A stretch of DNA of 64,000 nucleotides from the NCBI GenBank assembly GCA_014773175.1, contig VXCM01000223.1:124001-188000 (forward strand). The letters run 5' to 3'. This document shows positions 1 to 12,512 of this stretch, piece by piece. How positions within the stretch are numbered: position 1 is the stretch's first letter; each line of letters begins with the position of its first letter. A program made the position numbers and the translations under genes. The stretch is from Lucifuga dentata. Its lineage: Eukaryota > Chordata > Actinopteri > Ophidiiformes > Bythitidae. Below the pieces are notes generated by a model. It had not been told where the DNA came from, searched no databases, and saw only the letters and a list, made by a program, of their open reading frames with translations.

Positions 1-1397
1 GTTGGTCCAGGTACCGCCATCTTGTATTGTCATTTCTTTTGAATTTGCCTTGTTAATGTTGTTCCAGATTTCCCAGAATTTATTTGTTTTGATGAACTCC
101 TCAATTAGTGTCAGCTGCTTGTATGCGTACTGTGCTTTTTTTATTCTGACTATTCATTTGTAGGATTTTAGTTTTTCACAGTAGAGGAGGCATAGGTTTT
201 CATTACTAGGGTCTCTGTGTTTTTGGTTTGCCAATTTTCTGAGTTCTTTTCTTATTTGTTGACATTCTCTGTCAAACCATTTGTTGTCATCAGGTTTTTT
301 GGGTTTATTCCTAATTAGTTTAATTTGTGCTGTTTTTGCTGTTTTGTTATGATATAGTTGAACCGTTTCACTCCAGTGTTCACGCCTTCTTTACTGTGAG
401 TGAATGTGGTGGTCTGAAAAAGGTCTAGGAGTGTTTGGATTTCATTGCTGCTAATTGCTTTTTAAACGTTTTCTGCGCTGTTTTGCATCCATCTATATTG
501 TTGTCTGATCTGAAACAGCTGGCTGGGCTGTGTGTGTGAGGTGAAGTTATTTTCTGTCCTTTTGATGTACACAGTTATTTGGCTGTGATTGGACAGTGGT
601 GTTAGTGGTTTAACTGTGAATGCTCTGAGAGAGAGAGGCTCTACATCAGTGATAGCGTAATCTACTGTACTGCGGCCGAGGTGTGAACAAAAGGTGTATC
701 TACCTACAGAGTCTCTTGTTCTACCATTGACAATGTACAGACCGAGGCTTTGACACAGTTCCAGCAGGTCTCTCCCGTTCTTGTTGATCTGTTGGTCAGA
801 GTTTAGTTGGAGGATGGTTGTCATATTCCTTGGAAAGTTTAGGGCGAATATGTGGATGTTTCCATCATCTGTGTTGAAGTCTGGTAGTGAGCCAGTTCTA
901 GCATTCAGATTTCCACAGATCAGGATCTTTCCCTGGGACTGGAAACAGCTAATTTGGTTTTGTAGTTGGGAAAATATATCTTCATCATAATATGGGAAGT
1001 CACTTGGAGGAATATAAACTGCACACAGGAAGATGTCCTGGTCAGTTTCAGTGATATCTTTCTTAATTCTGAGCCATATGTGTGAGTGTTCTGATTTAAT
1101 GTGTGTGATGAACGGGGGGTAAGGCTGCTAATAAGGCTGCCAAATTATAATTCCCCCGGAAGCTCTCCCTCTTTTAATAGATGGGTTCTTGAATGAAGGG
1201 AGGAATATTTCTTTATAGTCTAAGGGACAGTGAGTGATAGGCTCTGATTTTAACCATGTTTCTTGAAGGTTTAGTATGTCTATGTTTTTTGAGTTTTCTT
1301 TGAATTCAGATGTTGTGGTTTTACATCAAAAGAGAGAGGAGTTAATTCCCTGTATATTCCACATGGAAACAGTTAGTGAGCATCCTATGTCAGACAT
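1..1397 (-). mobile_element. Non-LTR retrotransposon (LINE) ORF2, endonuclease part, decayed and cut by the window edge
   Basis: Reading the minus strand from about 1397 down gives an AP-type endonuclease of a LINE. The start MSDIGCSLTVSMWNIQG is followed, after a frame shift near 1320, by a stretch ending DILNLQETW, the usual first motif of these nucleases. Further on are SGGIIIWQPY, the segment DIFLCAVYIPPSDFPYYDED, LICGNLNARTG and, at 824-462, a 120-codon open piece with GRSTVDYAITD, the C-terminal catalytic Asp/His region (the His follows in LSNHSQITVYI). The frame is broken by a one-base shift near 1320, by a small tandem duplication with a stop near 1122-1141 and by a stop at 462. The piece at 1-460 is the linker before the reverse transcriptase, which lies outside the window. 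The motifs are seen directly; the exact LINE clade is not resolved. This copy cannot be active. Confidence 0.8.
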
Positions 1398-1529
1398 GTT
1401 TTGATTAAGTAGTTTAAAAGCAAGAGATAAACCTATGTAATTATATTGTCATCGTAATTTTGGGTTTAAATTGGTAGATTGGTCAATTTAAATTGATAGA
1501 ATAGTGTGTGCACAGGTGTGTGTAGTTAG

Positions 1530-1800
1530 TTAGTTGGTTAGTCTGCAGCAGATGAAGTTCAACTTTTGTAGGATTTCACTCAGTTCTGCTTCCCAGGTGT
1601 AGGTTGGCATCTTGACAGCATCAGCGTAGCTTTGGGGTCCTGGATATTGAGCTGGACCTGCTGCTTGTCTTGGTGCCTGGGGGGGGTGAACTGGTGCAGG
1701 TGGGTCTGGGCTTAGTGATGGGGTTCACGGTAGATGTGGTGTTGTGTGGGTGCAGGTGGTGTGTGGTGGGCTGGTCTTGTTGGATGGCTGTGGTGCGTCC
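1530..1800 (-). mobile_element. C-terminal end of LINE ORF1, proline-rich, decayed
   Basis: Just upstream (minus strand) of the endonuclease start is an open piece from about 1726 to a TAA at 1530-1532. It reads as proline/alanine/glutamine-rich sequence (PVHPPQAPRQAAGPAQYPGP), then QSYADAVKMPTYTWEAELSE. Pro-rich stretches with a SYA-D/E-AV motif are common in ORF1 proteins of fish LINEs. The 133-bp gap to the ORF2 start and the shared strand support one element with ORF1 before ORF2. Another minus-strand frame stays proline-rich to about 1890, so a frame shift is likely. The role is inferred from position and composition only. Confidence 0.5.
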
Positions 1801-1899
1801 TGGATGGTGAGGGGAGGAGTGGACAGCTGCTTAGATGTGGGCTGCATGGGATACCAACAGGGCTCCGTCCAAGGGCTACATCTGAGTGTTTTTGCAAAT

Positions 1900-1933
1900 A
1901 TATTTACCATGTCTTTCCAGACATGGTAAATAT
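1900..1933. repeat. Inverted repeat (14-bp perfect stem, 6-nt loop)
   Basis: The arms ATATTTACCATGTC (1900-1913) and GACATGGTAAATAT (1920-1933) are exact reverse complements around TTTCCA. It lies just upstream of the LINE ORF1 remnant and 22 bp before a second perfect palindrome. Confidence 0.85.
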
Positions 1934-1954
1934 ACATGATAAATTCCAGTAAAT

Positions 1955-1974
1955 TCCATGACCATGGTCATGGA
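1955..1974. repeat. Perfect 20-bp palindrome
   Basis: TCCATGACCATGGTCATGGA equals its own reverse complement. No loop. No known binding site is claimed. Confidence 0.85.
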
Positions 1975-2114
1975 GGCTATGGATGTTTAGGGTGGGATGA
2001 TGTGCCAGGTGAACATTTGGCATAGGGACACAGCCACGGGAGATCTCAGCATTGACTCTATTAATGGTGACTGGGTGGAAATCTCGTCGTGGAAGGAGGG
2101 TGGAGATGATGGAC

Positions 2115-2118
<4 letters not shown>

Positions 2119-2161
<43 letters not shown>
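2119..2161. repeat. (CT)n microsatellite
   Basis: About 21 uninterrupted CT units. It produces spurious serine/leucine-rich and Arg/Glu-rich frames on both strands. Confidence 0.97.
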
Positions 2162-2166
<5 letters not shown>

Positions 2167-2788
2167 ACTCACACACTCTGTCACATACAGATACACAAGC
2201 AAACTCACACTTTATGTACAAGAGAAATGAGAGTTGTCATTACTGTTACAATGTTTGAATCTCAGAAGCATCCTCGTGACATTTCCTGCTGTACTCCTGT
2301 TGGTTGGTTTATAAATGTGGTTGATAGCATCAGTCACATTGTGAGATGTTGGTCTTAAATTTCTGACACTATCAGAATTTTGTTGCATGCTGTTTTTGGC
2401 TGTAAGAACGCAAAATCAACCATTTGTGGACGTGTCTTCTATCACAATGTAGAACCACTGTTTGAATCTGCGACCCAGGACTTCTATGGATTATCTTTGG
2501 TCTGAGACAGCCCAAAATTGCACAGTGTGTGGGAGGCTTTAGACTTTGTGTTACCAGAGTTAGTAAAAAAATTCTCACATCCTATTGTAAATACAGGAAG
2601 GAGGAGTTAGATTTGAATAATTTACCCTGGGCAGCAGTTTGTATTTATAAGAATATGATCTGATGTAAACACCATATCAGTGTTACAAGGTCCACTTGCA
2701 CATGCTTGCTACTGCTGCAGTAACATGTCAGGCCGTAGCTAATCAGACATTAGGATGTTCTTTTGTAGGCTGAGCATCATATTGAAAG
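2162..2788. other. Non-coding stretch, nothing recognised
   Basis: Only short chance frames are present. No repeat end, splice-bracketed exon or RNA gene was recognised. Confidence 0.5.
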
Positions 2789-3177
2789 TACAGTGGAGTC
2801 CAAAAGTCTGAGACCACATTGAAAATGCGTAATGTTTTCCATGTAAATGTGGAAATAATCAGAAAGTCTGACATCACAAGAAGCTCTTTGGAACATTGTC
2901 ACATCATGCTGGGATAACTTGGCTCATCAGGTTTTGCACAAATTCGTGGAGGCCATGCTAGCTCGAGTGCACGCTGTCATTAAAGCAAAAGGGGGGCATA
3001 CCAAATACTAAGATATTCTTAAATTCATGCACATTTTTCAGAGATTCAACTTTTCACTCAAATTGTTAACATGATATTATCATTTGTAATGAAAAATCTT
3101 GTACTAAATTTAAAAAAAAAAGAATGCAAAATAGAAGCATTTTCACATGGTCTCACACTTTTGGACCCCACTGCATA
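2789..3177 (+). mobile_element. Internally deleted Tc1-like transposon with both terminal inverted repeats
   Basis: The left end reads TA-CAGTGGAGTCCAAAAGT and the right end is its near reverse complement, ACTTTTGGACCCCACTG, followed by CA and TA. The match continues inward (CTGAGACCACATTGAAAATG against CATTTTCACATGGTCTCA). The TA dinucleotides at both edges fit the Tc1/mariner target site. Inside, 2907-3011 encodes the last 34 residues of a Tc1-type transposase with its natural stop. Most of the transposase is deleted, so this is a non-autonomous remnant of about 390 bp. Confidence 0.85.
2907..3011 (+). pseudogene. Tc1-like transposase, last 34 codons
   Basis: The frame reads CWDNLAHQVLHKFVEAMLAR, then VHAVIKAKGGHTKY and TAA. 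Endings of the kind 'ARV.AVI.AKGGHT.Y' are typical of the C-terminus of fish Tc1-family transposases. The DDE catalytic core is absent, so no enzyme can be made. It lies inside the element bounded by inverted repeats at 2789 and 3177. Confidence 0.8.
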
Positions 3178-4431
3178 TGTTTTCACTTTTTGGGTACAGA
3201 TTTTGTTTCTTCAGTATGTGCTGGAGAGCAGCTATGCTAGCTAAGTCTTGGTGTTTGTGTGTGTGTGTGTGTGTTTTAACTTGGTATCACCGTCCCTGAG
3301 AGTTTACTACACTGATCTCACATCAGTCATTACATCTCCATCAGCTACTTCACTACTGCTGACGCTGACTCTGTGCAGCCCCCAGTCTCAAAACGCAGGA
3401 GTCAGTTCAGATTTCATATTCATCCCATAAATGCAGCATAAATTTGAACCAAGGCTGGATACACTTGTGGGAATACTGATCCTCCCTTAGAAAGACTTAA
3501 TTTCTTAATAAGTAATAGTGGGCGCAGGGATTTCTTTGAAATGAATTTCAGATTTAATAGGACACTTCTCTTCTTCTGATAAGAGTTCAAGAGTGAAAAA
3601 GCTCGCCTGCTGCTTAGTACGATACATATCTTCAAAGCTCTGATTCCACAATCAAAGACAATGAAAGATGCCCTCCCTTGATAGCATGGGACGTGATTTG
3701 AACTAATCTGCTATGACAAAAAAGATTGTTAATATTTTCTGACATATTTGTTGGAACGCATGTTTTAACTACTTCATCACTTCACATCAGATTAGTGAGT
3801 GCTAAGCCACTGTCATGATTCATGGGGATCGTGATCAGATAGGCTTTATAAACACAAGTGCAGCTGTATTGTGTTTCTTATTTGAACTGTTGGCTGCACA
3901 CTAAGAACAGCAGCTACTCTTTCAACTGAGCAGAAAATGAACCCATATGATGCAACTGGCATAAGCAAACCAGAATGGAACAAAGAAACACCCACGCAAA
4001 AAAAAGAAATTTGCAGTGATTCCAATAGAGAGGAGGAAATGGTAGAATGTGCCTGCGGCTTCCAAAGCAAGGACAACAGATGAAGTGAGAAAAAATACAA
4101 AGAAGTGTGTTTAGTTGGAGAGAAAATGTAAGAATAAATTCATAGGTACTACTATTCTAAGCAAAGGCGAGCTGAAAACCCCAAGTGTCCTTTCTGTGCA
4201 CATATATGTGCTCAACCTGTCAAAAATACCAAGTTATTTTTCCAGATGCTGCATTATAAAGTGAAAGACTGTGTTCACCGTCCCAGCAAGCAGGGTTTTG
4301 GTGTTTTCAGGTGTAAAGAAGTTCAGGCATCGAGGTTAAAAGTGGAGAAATTTTGTTGAAAAATGAAAGTTGTTTTAGACGTCCAGGTAATGAGTAATTG
4401 TTGTTTGAATAGCATTTCAAGTGACTGTATT

Positions 4432-4432
<1 letters not shown>
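3178..4432. other. Non-coding stretch with a short GT run
   Basis: A short (GT)n run lies near 3257-3274. The remaining frames (longest about 84 codons on the minus strand near 3846-4100) show no family motif and look like chance. Confidence 0.5.
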
Positions 4433-4486
<54 letters not shown>

Positions 4487-4551
4487 GTGCGTGTGTGTGT
4501 GAGTGAGTGAGTAGAGAGAAAGAGAGAGAGAGAGAGAGAAAGAGAGAGACC
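4433..4551. repeat. Compound microsatellite (CT)n-(GT)n-(GAGT)n-(AG)n
   Basis: A CT run with GTCT interruptions passes into GT, then GAGTGAGT, then an AG run with AAAG interruptions. The CT and AG halves are mutually complementary and could fold into a long hairpin. Confidence 0.95.
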
Positions 4552-5658
4552 TTTGTATCTACAAGTAACCTGTTATCCATGTACAACATTGTTAGGGAAA
4601 GTCACTTGCTGATTGAAATTAATGAAGGTGATTAGTGTGTATTTACTGTGTAGTGAAGTGTGTCACTTGCTCTTTGCAGCCCTTTGAAGGTCAAAAGGAC
4701 GTACAGTAAATGTTGTCATGAATAAATAATTCTGATGAAACATAATTTTAAGATATTTTAAGATATATTTTAAGATTTAATTTTAACATATTTTAATTTT
4801 TAATCTTAACCTGCTTTTGAACACTCTGAAATATAACCACTGAAATGCTGTTGAAACAATGATGTAACCTAGATGTAAAAAAAAGCAAAACCTTTTCAAC
4901 CATAAATATCCTCTACTTTAACCTAGAGGCTAGAAAACTTTGCTCTTGCAATCCAATTATAATTTATAAATGATTAAATAATGATTACAATTTATAAATG
5001 ATTAATGATTATATATTTATAAATGATTAAAATGTATTTTAGTTGTGTGAAAATTCATTATTTATGTAAAGTATCTTATTCAGGGTCAGTTCCAACTGCT
5101 TTTTAGTTGTGGTACACTGAGTGGACGTGAACTTGTGTGTATTTTACTCAATATTTAATACTTAAATACTTACTACGTAATACTTTTATTTGTTGGCAAT
5201 AACTGTTTTATTTTACTTTGACAATGACATTCCACCAACATACTACAAGAACCATTATCCCATTTATATAATCCTGGGCAGCACGCTTATAAATCTAACT
5301 TCTGAGCTGTTTATCCATCTTATAATCTTATCCCTCATTTGACTGAAAAAAATGGGAAAAAAAGAACATTGCAGTTGGCCTTACTAGAAAGATTATAAAC
5401 CATTTGTAAACTGATTGTAAACTGTTTTTAAAGTTAAGCTGCGATTGTGCAGCTCTGTTCCTCTCTTTTCATGTCTCAAGAGTTCCTGCCGCTGATATAA
5501 TGCATTTATAATAAAATTGTGCATTCATTATGGAGGTTAATTTATCTCCATCACACACCAAATACGTGATCAAGTAGTTGATCAAAATGGAAAGCAGGCT
5601 GAAGGAAAAATAGTTGTTTATGTGAACTTAGGAGACTGAAAACCTGTGCACGCACGCA

Positions 5659-5694
<36 letters not shown>

Positions 5695-5929
5695 TCTGAC
5701 TAAAAATGTTCCCGCCACTGTTAAAACCAAACCTACGCCCTTGCCCTCTGATGCATGATTCTCGTACAGAAACATTGCTGAACTGCTGAACTGAAAGTTT
5801 AAAAGCAGCATCAGCAGTTTATTTATTTATTTATTTTACTTTTTGGAATTGAGACTGACATTATATTGTTTTTTGTTTTTTCTTTTTAAATCAGAATCAT
5901 AACACTGTGGACTGCATACAAGTTTAATT
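4552..5929. other. AT-rich non-coding stretch with a (CA)n microsatellite
   Basis: Locally repetitive AT-rich sequence lies near 4740-4800 (AAGATATTTT units) and 4950-5030 (ATAAATGATTA units). A (CA)n run of about 15 units lies at 5661-5691 and (ATTT)n at about 5818-5835. No gene recognised. Confidence 0.6.
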
Positions 5930-6789
5930 ACCATATATACTTGAGTATAAGCCAAGTTTTTATCACCAAATTTCACAAAGCAAATCGGAGGGTCGGCTTA
6001 TACATGAGAAATTTAAATTTGATCCCAGAGAACGAAATTTCCTGCAGTGGAAATACTACCCATTACCACTACCCATGGAAAATAGTTTAAATCATACCTT
6101 AGAATGAGATAATTCCTGACAAAACATCTTATCCAGCACATTTTGCGGCAGCCAGTAAGCGCTGTTGTGATTGGTCAGTTACAGTAATCAGCTGCTGAAA
6201 TAAATATCATGTTTACCAATACTGGTGTTAGAGTCATTTCTTGGTTAATTATCAAATGTTTAAAATATTTCATTTGGGAAAAAGTGAAATCAAATAAGTT
6301 ATTATGTTTGAATATTTATATCTTGATTGATTAGGTGAAGATCGCCGGCTGCTTCATAGAGGAGGAGTCTATTTATAGACGCTCAGCTGGAGGCGGAACC
6401 AGTGTTTATGAGGATCGGGGCAGCAGTATAGTTTTTGACTTCACCTCGCACCATGTTTTCGGATTTTGATTTTGAAAATAAATAAGTTACGAAAAGAACA
6501 ACAGCGTGGTGTTATCATTCCGGTGTGAGTCAGGAAGAGAAACCCTGTTAAAGCGATGAAATTTTAAAATAGCCGCCACAACCAGTATGTGGATTATTTT
6601 CAGAAAATCACAGGAATACTATGACAATACCCAGAAAAACAGGTAGTTGGCTAAACAAATAAATTGATGGAACAACATCAGGGGGTCGGCTTATATACAG
6701 GATTTTTAAAAATCTAAACTTTTAGATTTAGATCAAAATCAGGGGGTCGACTTATACACAAGATCAACGTATACTCAAGTACATACGGT
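5930..6789. mobile_element. Unclassified DNA transposon-like element with short terminal inverted repeats
   Basis: The left end ACCATATATACTTGAGTATA (5930-5949) is matched by the reverse complement of the right end, ACCGTATGTACTTGAGTATA (6770-6789), with two differences. Subterminal copies of GGGTCGGCTTATAC occur at 5990-6003, 6683-6696 (ending TAT) and 6743-6756 (GGGTCGACTTATAC); the left end contains the inverted form GTATAAGCC. Such repeated subterminal motifs are typical binding sites for a transposase. There is no long open frame, so it would be non-autonomous. I could not identify a target-site duplication and do not assign a superfamily. Confidence 0.6.
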
Positions 6790-9700
6790 GTAGGCAAAGT
6801 AACTGGTTTCATCTGTTGGCTATGAATGCATCTGTGGGTGGATGTGGGATTTAGGATTGGAGTTGAACTTCCTTAATGCTAACATCCTTGCTTCTCGCAG
6901 CTAAGCCAACATTCTATGCAGGGTTTTCATGCTTGAGTAACTGGACAAGGAATAGTTACAGTAGATATTATGTAATGATAAAGGTACAGAGTCTTTTTTT
7001 CTAGAATATTGCCTATTAAGTTATTATTCACAACCATTTCCTTAAATGATTCTTCTTGTTCTTTGTCCTTTAGGAATCTGGTCTCTGCAAAGAAACACTG
7101 TAATCACATATTGATGTGGCTGCATTTATTTTTACATTCATGCTTTTCCATAATGGAAGGTAGGACACTGGCAAACTTAAGATAATTTAGTCTGTACAGG
7201 GATGGTAATGGCTTTTTACGTAGCAATTTTAGTTTTCTTGGTTTTGCAATATTTGCTCTCATTATATTGCACTAAGTCACATGAGTTTTCCATAAAAGCA
7301 GTAACAGAGCATCTAGTGAGCACAAGCTTATTGTGCAAACATCAGCACATCCAATATGAAATCCTACTGTTAAATATAATTTCCAGTGCACATTGCTGTA
7401 CCATAGCGTTTTTTTCACTATGCTGGAAATGAAATGTTTGATATGTTGAAATGTAGTAAGGATTACAATGCTGCGGATTAGGCTTAACCAGCTAAGCTTG
7501 CCTAATCATTACATGTTTAACAGGATTGGTGAGTGTGCTCAGGTAAGCCTGTTTATTCACATCAATTGCCCCCCCCCCANCCAGCCAGCCAGCCAGCCAG
7601 CCAGCCAGCTAGCTCTGGCCTATACAAGCTTCACCTGATATGCTATAGAGATGGTAGTACTGTGTGGTTCAGCAAAGCCCAGCCATTTATCACTCGCCGC
7701 CTCACTATTGTGCTGTGTCACCAGCTGGATTGCTAGAGGACTTTGGAATGGATGTGCAGAGTTTGGTCCTCAGTTATTAAAAGGCAAGAGGTTACAATAA
7801 GCACTAAAAAAAAACACGTCTGGTTCTTCTGTCCCTGGTCAGTTTTTTTGTGTTTGTTGCAGCAGACAGAATGATAAAAAGATACAAGAGAAGAGCACAT
7901 GAGAAGTCTTGGGGCTGTTTGTTAAAGCTTATCAGATGTTGTGTACAGATTGTGAAACCTTGGGTAAGAACTGCCTATAAATCACACGAAAACAAAAGTA
8001 AAGCCAGCTTATTATATTCAAGTTATTTCTCATATGCAACAAAAATAATTATTATCCATCTATATGCAGAGGTTACATGAATGGTAAAATGACCAGTTAT
8101 GTAACATACTGGATGAAATTACACAATAGCTCAGATTTAATCGCCTGGAGTGTTTTCAGACACCGATTCTGCTCATGACTGTCAGGACTGAACAAGAATC
8201 TAGAGGAACATTGATCATATTGTCACATAAAATGCAATCAATAGTGCTCTTCAATTATAGCCAGGAATTCAGCTTGTGTTTGCCACATAATGGATACACT
8301 CTCCATTAGATTGAGTTCATTTATAGAGTCAGTAAAATAGAAAGAAGTTTTGCATGGTGCAGTGCCCCAAATGTTAAACCGTGTTGATCCATTAGCGATT
8401 CTGTGATGGAGCAGTGCATAATGGCTGGTGACAGCTATGAAATAAAGTAAACCCAACCCTGCTGTGAGCGAGTATTTATCTATAACAGCTTACATTTCGA
8501 TGGCACAAACATCTGAAAATGATGACAAGCCCTCTCTTTTTTCATCTTGAACAAAATATAATTTCATGCTGGATTAACTATATTGACCAGCAGTAAGGAA
8601 GAATAATCTATGGACACATTTCAAGCCTCTGGGCTGGAGATCTTCATCAGTGCGCTGTTTGAACATATTACTGAAAATGATGGACAGAAAAAAAGAGAAA
8701 TAGAGACTGAGAGAAGTGAAGAAATTCAAGTCCTGATCTTGACTCGTGACCTGAGGGCTGTCGTGAGACACTATATCTGACACTGCACTCTACATTTCCT
8801 CACACATCTATGATTAAGTTCTACTATTTTACATTTTAGGTCTGTAGGAAGAATTCTACATTCTATCTATGATGATAAGAAACCCTTGCACAAGTTCAGT
8901 TAAAAAGAGCAAACATACGACTACATGAACCAAAATATTCAGGCAGGTTTTCCGTCCTGTAGCTGAAATCCTGGAAATGAAATCTAATGGGCTTTGACTG
9001 CACTCCACTGGATTTTTGGCAAGTGTTTGGCAGTTTGAAGGCAGGGTGGCATTGTTTGGAGCTTTCTGTCCATGTTGTGTGTCTGGAGCGGTCTGGCTTT
9101 CAGCCCAGAGATGCTCAGTATAACCTGAGTTGTGTTGTTTGGGGCTCCAGAGGGGTGACTGATTGAGAACAGATTGTATTTATACTCAGCCGCTGTGTGT
9201 ATAAGAGCTGATGTTTCAGGAGCTTCAGGAGACAGACAAAATTAGATCATTTTTCATTACTGAAGTTAACCTACAGCACCATGTTTCCATTATAGGGTAT
9301 ATTATGACTGCTTTTTGTTGTTGTTGTTGTTGTGGCTGTTTTAGGATATCGAGAGTTACAGTTATTACAGTATGAAATTTTACATCTGTATGTTTCCTTC
9401 TACTTAAGCAATTTTGAAATATTTATGCTTATTCTTTTGGCCACAGGAACAAGGAGTACAAACTGTAAGTTACTGCAAAATGTTGTCATGCTTTTCCAGC
9501 CTACAGCTTGACTTTAATGATTGTCTATTTTTATGGTGAAGCATATGTTCAACGCTAAGTCATTTTGTTTCTAAAATATAATCGGATTCTAAGGGGACAG
9601 CACACAGCAGATGTCAACGTTTGTCATCATGAACTTAGAGGAAATAGAGAAAGAATTACTCAGATCCTGTACTTAATAGAAACACTGTAATGGAAAAACA

Positions 9701-12086
9701 TTCAGTTACATTTTGCATTAAGAAATTATGCTGAACTACACATACATAAATAGCAGCAGTAAAATATACTCAAGTATTAACAAAATTTAATTTTAAAGTG
9801 GAGATTCAGTCTGAACTATATGGAAAAACCTTGTATCTCTAATTTTGGAGATTTTGAAAGGACACAATATAAAAAATACCTAAACTAATACAAATAAATT
9901 CAAATACAAGCTTGTTCACCAAGAAGTGGAAATAAAGGGGTTTTCACATGAGGGTTAAAAAAATAAAGGATTTCCATGAAATCATTTCTATGATTCCTTA
10001 CAGGTTGAGTGAATCATAATTGAAAATGCATTGTGCTGTCAAGACAAAACAAGACTGAGATACAAGGTTTTGATCTGACAACAACAAAATTTCTGGTCTT
10101 AAGTCATGTTGAATGTAAAATCTTAATCTTCAAAGTAAACTGTAACTTCAAGCACCAGATAAATGCAATGGATTAAGAAGTATAATATTTCAAAAATTAC
10201 AAAATGGGAATCCAGCTACATCAGTATTAGACTTAAATCAATATAGTTATTTTATCTGTCTAACAGGGAATAATTTTATATGTATTATGATTGAAGCTAA
10301 AGCACAAATGATTCTCAGTTCACGTACAAGATACAGTAGCACTAGCCTCTGCTGAATAACAGGCTATGATTTATGATATGTTACGCTGTTATTAGAGCAG
10401 TCCCGTTTGAAGTTCATCATCTTTTCACCGTGAAATCAGAAATCAGCTCCTCTTTGTTGACATGTTCTTTATTCCACTGCATCTGGGTTCCTGCAAAATC
10501 ATGTTGATAGCTAGAACTGCAGACATTCTTACAGTAATGGATCATGACTGGTGATAGCAGAGGAAGAAGATGACAAAAAGGTGTAATTAGCATACCTCTA
10601 CGATCATGGTGAACAATTTTCATGATCACCAGCTGCTGCCTGCTAGCGTGTACACCTGCCCAGCTAAAGTCACATGCTCGGAGTAAGCCGCAGTGGCAGT
10701 CCGTGGCTCTGTGCCCTCTGACTGCTTCTCGTTGTCCTCGGATTTCTGCTGAGATGACAGGTAAGACATGCAGGCCAGATGGTCAGGCCCCGAACCAGGG
10801 CTTAGAGTTTACAAGGCCACCTAGAGCTAATATATAATGCTAGTAAAATGAATGATTGAGAGCTGTCTGTATCTCATCAAATTAACAACCAATCAGTCCA
10901 AAACACATGAACAGTATTTCAAATTGTAGTCTATGTAATGTCATTGACATTATCTTCTTTTATATTAATACCCTGGCCAAACTAAGCATTTTATCTAGAC
11001 AGATCAGCCAGCTGTTCTCAGCTTGAGTGCACCAATATGTTATCAGATACATTTTTATAGACAAAAGATAAATAAAGTCAGCTGTTATTAGTATCTGGTA
11101 GAGAGTTATTATTCTGGCCCTAGTTCCCCCCTCTGCTGTTGTAAACTCCAAATGGGTCATAAGTGGAGTAGATGGTTGTCCAATCAAATTTATGGCAGCA
11201 TTACATGGAAGTCGTGGCAGAGTTCAAGCTGTAACATGTTCATTAAAGTGCAGTTAAAGGTTAAGTCCTCTTTTGACTTCACAATGTATCAGTGTGCTCA
11301 GCTAATGCCTGGTTTTCCTCCTCATGAAACCATCCAATTTAGTTCATCCCAGGAAATATCCTGTAGAAAAAAAAAATCACCTGTTCAATTTCTTTCCCTT
11401 TTTCTTTAAATATCTTTAAATGTGGTGAAAGGTACTTGTGTTTATTTGCAAGAAAAACATTTATACATGACAAAATAATTCATTTTGCTCAGAGGTATTC
11501 AGCTGTGAGGATATTGATGGAATCATAATTTATTCACAGTGGGTGTAATTTGGCAAACTTTACCTCCATATACAGTCTTGAAAACAGAATTTCCCTTTTC
11601 TGTGTATTAATAATAGAAGAGCCACATACTGCAGCTCTCTTTTCTAACCCTGGAGAGTTGAGACTGCTTTAGAAATGAGAGAAATCACTGACATCTTCCA
11701 ACCCCGGGTCAAACTCATCAACATGTTCTACCTTGATGAAGGAGGATCAGAATGCTAATAAAGGTGTCCTTGAATCACATACATCTAGTTAGATAATCTG
11801 ACCTGAGATCATGTGAGACAGTCATGGGTTTGCTCATTTTTCAGCTTTTTCTGCTAAATTTCCTGGAGATAAGAATTGCAAGTTGTAATTCATTTCTTTT
11901 AAAGTGTTGTAATTTGGTAGAATGCATTCAGACTATCAGACTGACATTTACTGTAGTTAAACCTGCTGTCTGTGTGCTGATATTCACTGTCATTTCTCTA
12001 AGTCGCAGCTCACTACCTTCTGGCTGTCAGTGCCAGTACACTTTGTTCAAAGTAGGACCGGCACACAGAAGGTGATGTAATATCTG

Positions 12087-12087
<1 letters not shown>
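6790..12087. other. Long non-coding stretch with minor simple repeats
   Basis: It contains a C-run plus (CCAG)n at 7569-7608 with an N at 7580, and (TTG)n at 9315-9333. Frames are at most about 85 codons and carry no recognisable motif. An exon-like piece at about 10,622-10,760 ends in ACAG followed by GTAAGA, but nothing else supports it. No RNA gene seen. Confidence 0.5.
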
Positions 12088-12121
<34 letters not shown>

Positions 12122-12126
12122 NTTTT
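12088..12126. repeat. Poly(T) tract with an N
   Basis: About 38 T with one N at 12122. It is one of 14 single N positions that all fall in or next to low-complexity sequence. Confidence 0.9.
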
Positions 12127-12512
12127 GTAGTTTCATGCATTTAACAGCATAATGTGAGTGGATTTTTTCTCCCCCCCACTTTTACAATGGATGATTCAAA
12201 TAAATGGCAGGAGGCTTTCACATAATTTTCTGCCATAATGCAAAAAAATAAGAAGCATCACTCCCAGACAGCAGAGAAGCCAAAAGGAAATAGTTTGGAA
12301 AATTTCCAAAACTAAGATGACAGTTCATTTGGCTTTCTGATGATTTAGCGGGTAGAAAGATGATGCATATTCTTGATAGCAGTAGCTAGTAGCTTAGCTG
12401 GGTTTATTTACTGTAAAGCCATGTTTGATCTGAGTGTGATATGAATTAATTTTGTGAAACTTATGGTTTTGAGAGTCTAGACTCTGGTTGATGTAGTGTT
12501 GCGACAAAATTG

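Noticed and set aside
10622..10760. Exon-like piece ending ACAG|GTAAGA
   Set aside because: Only the donor looks good. The peptide has no domain, and no partner exon or promoter was seen.
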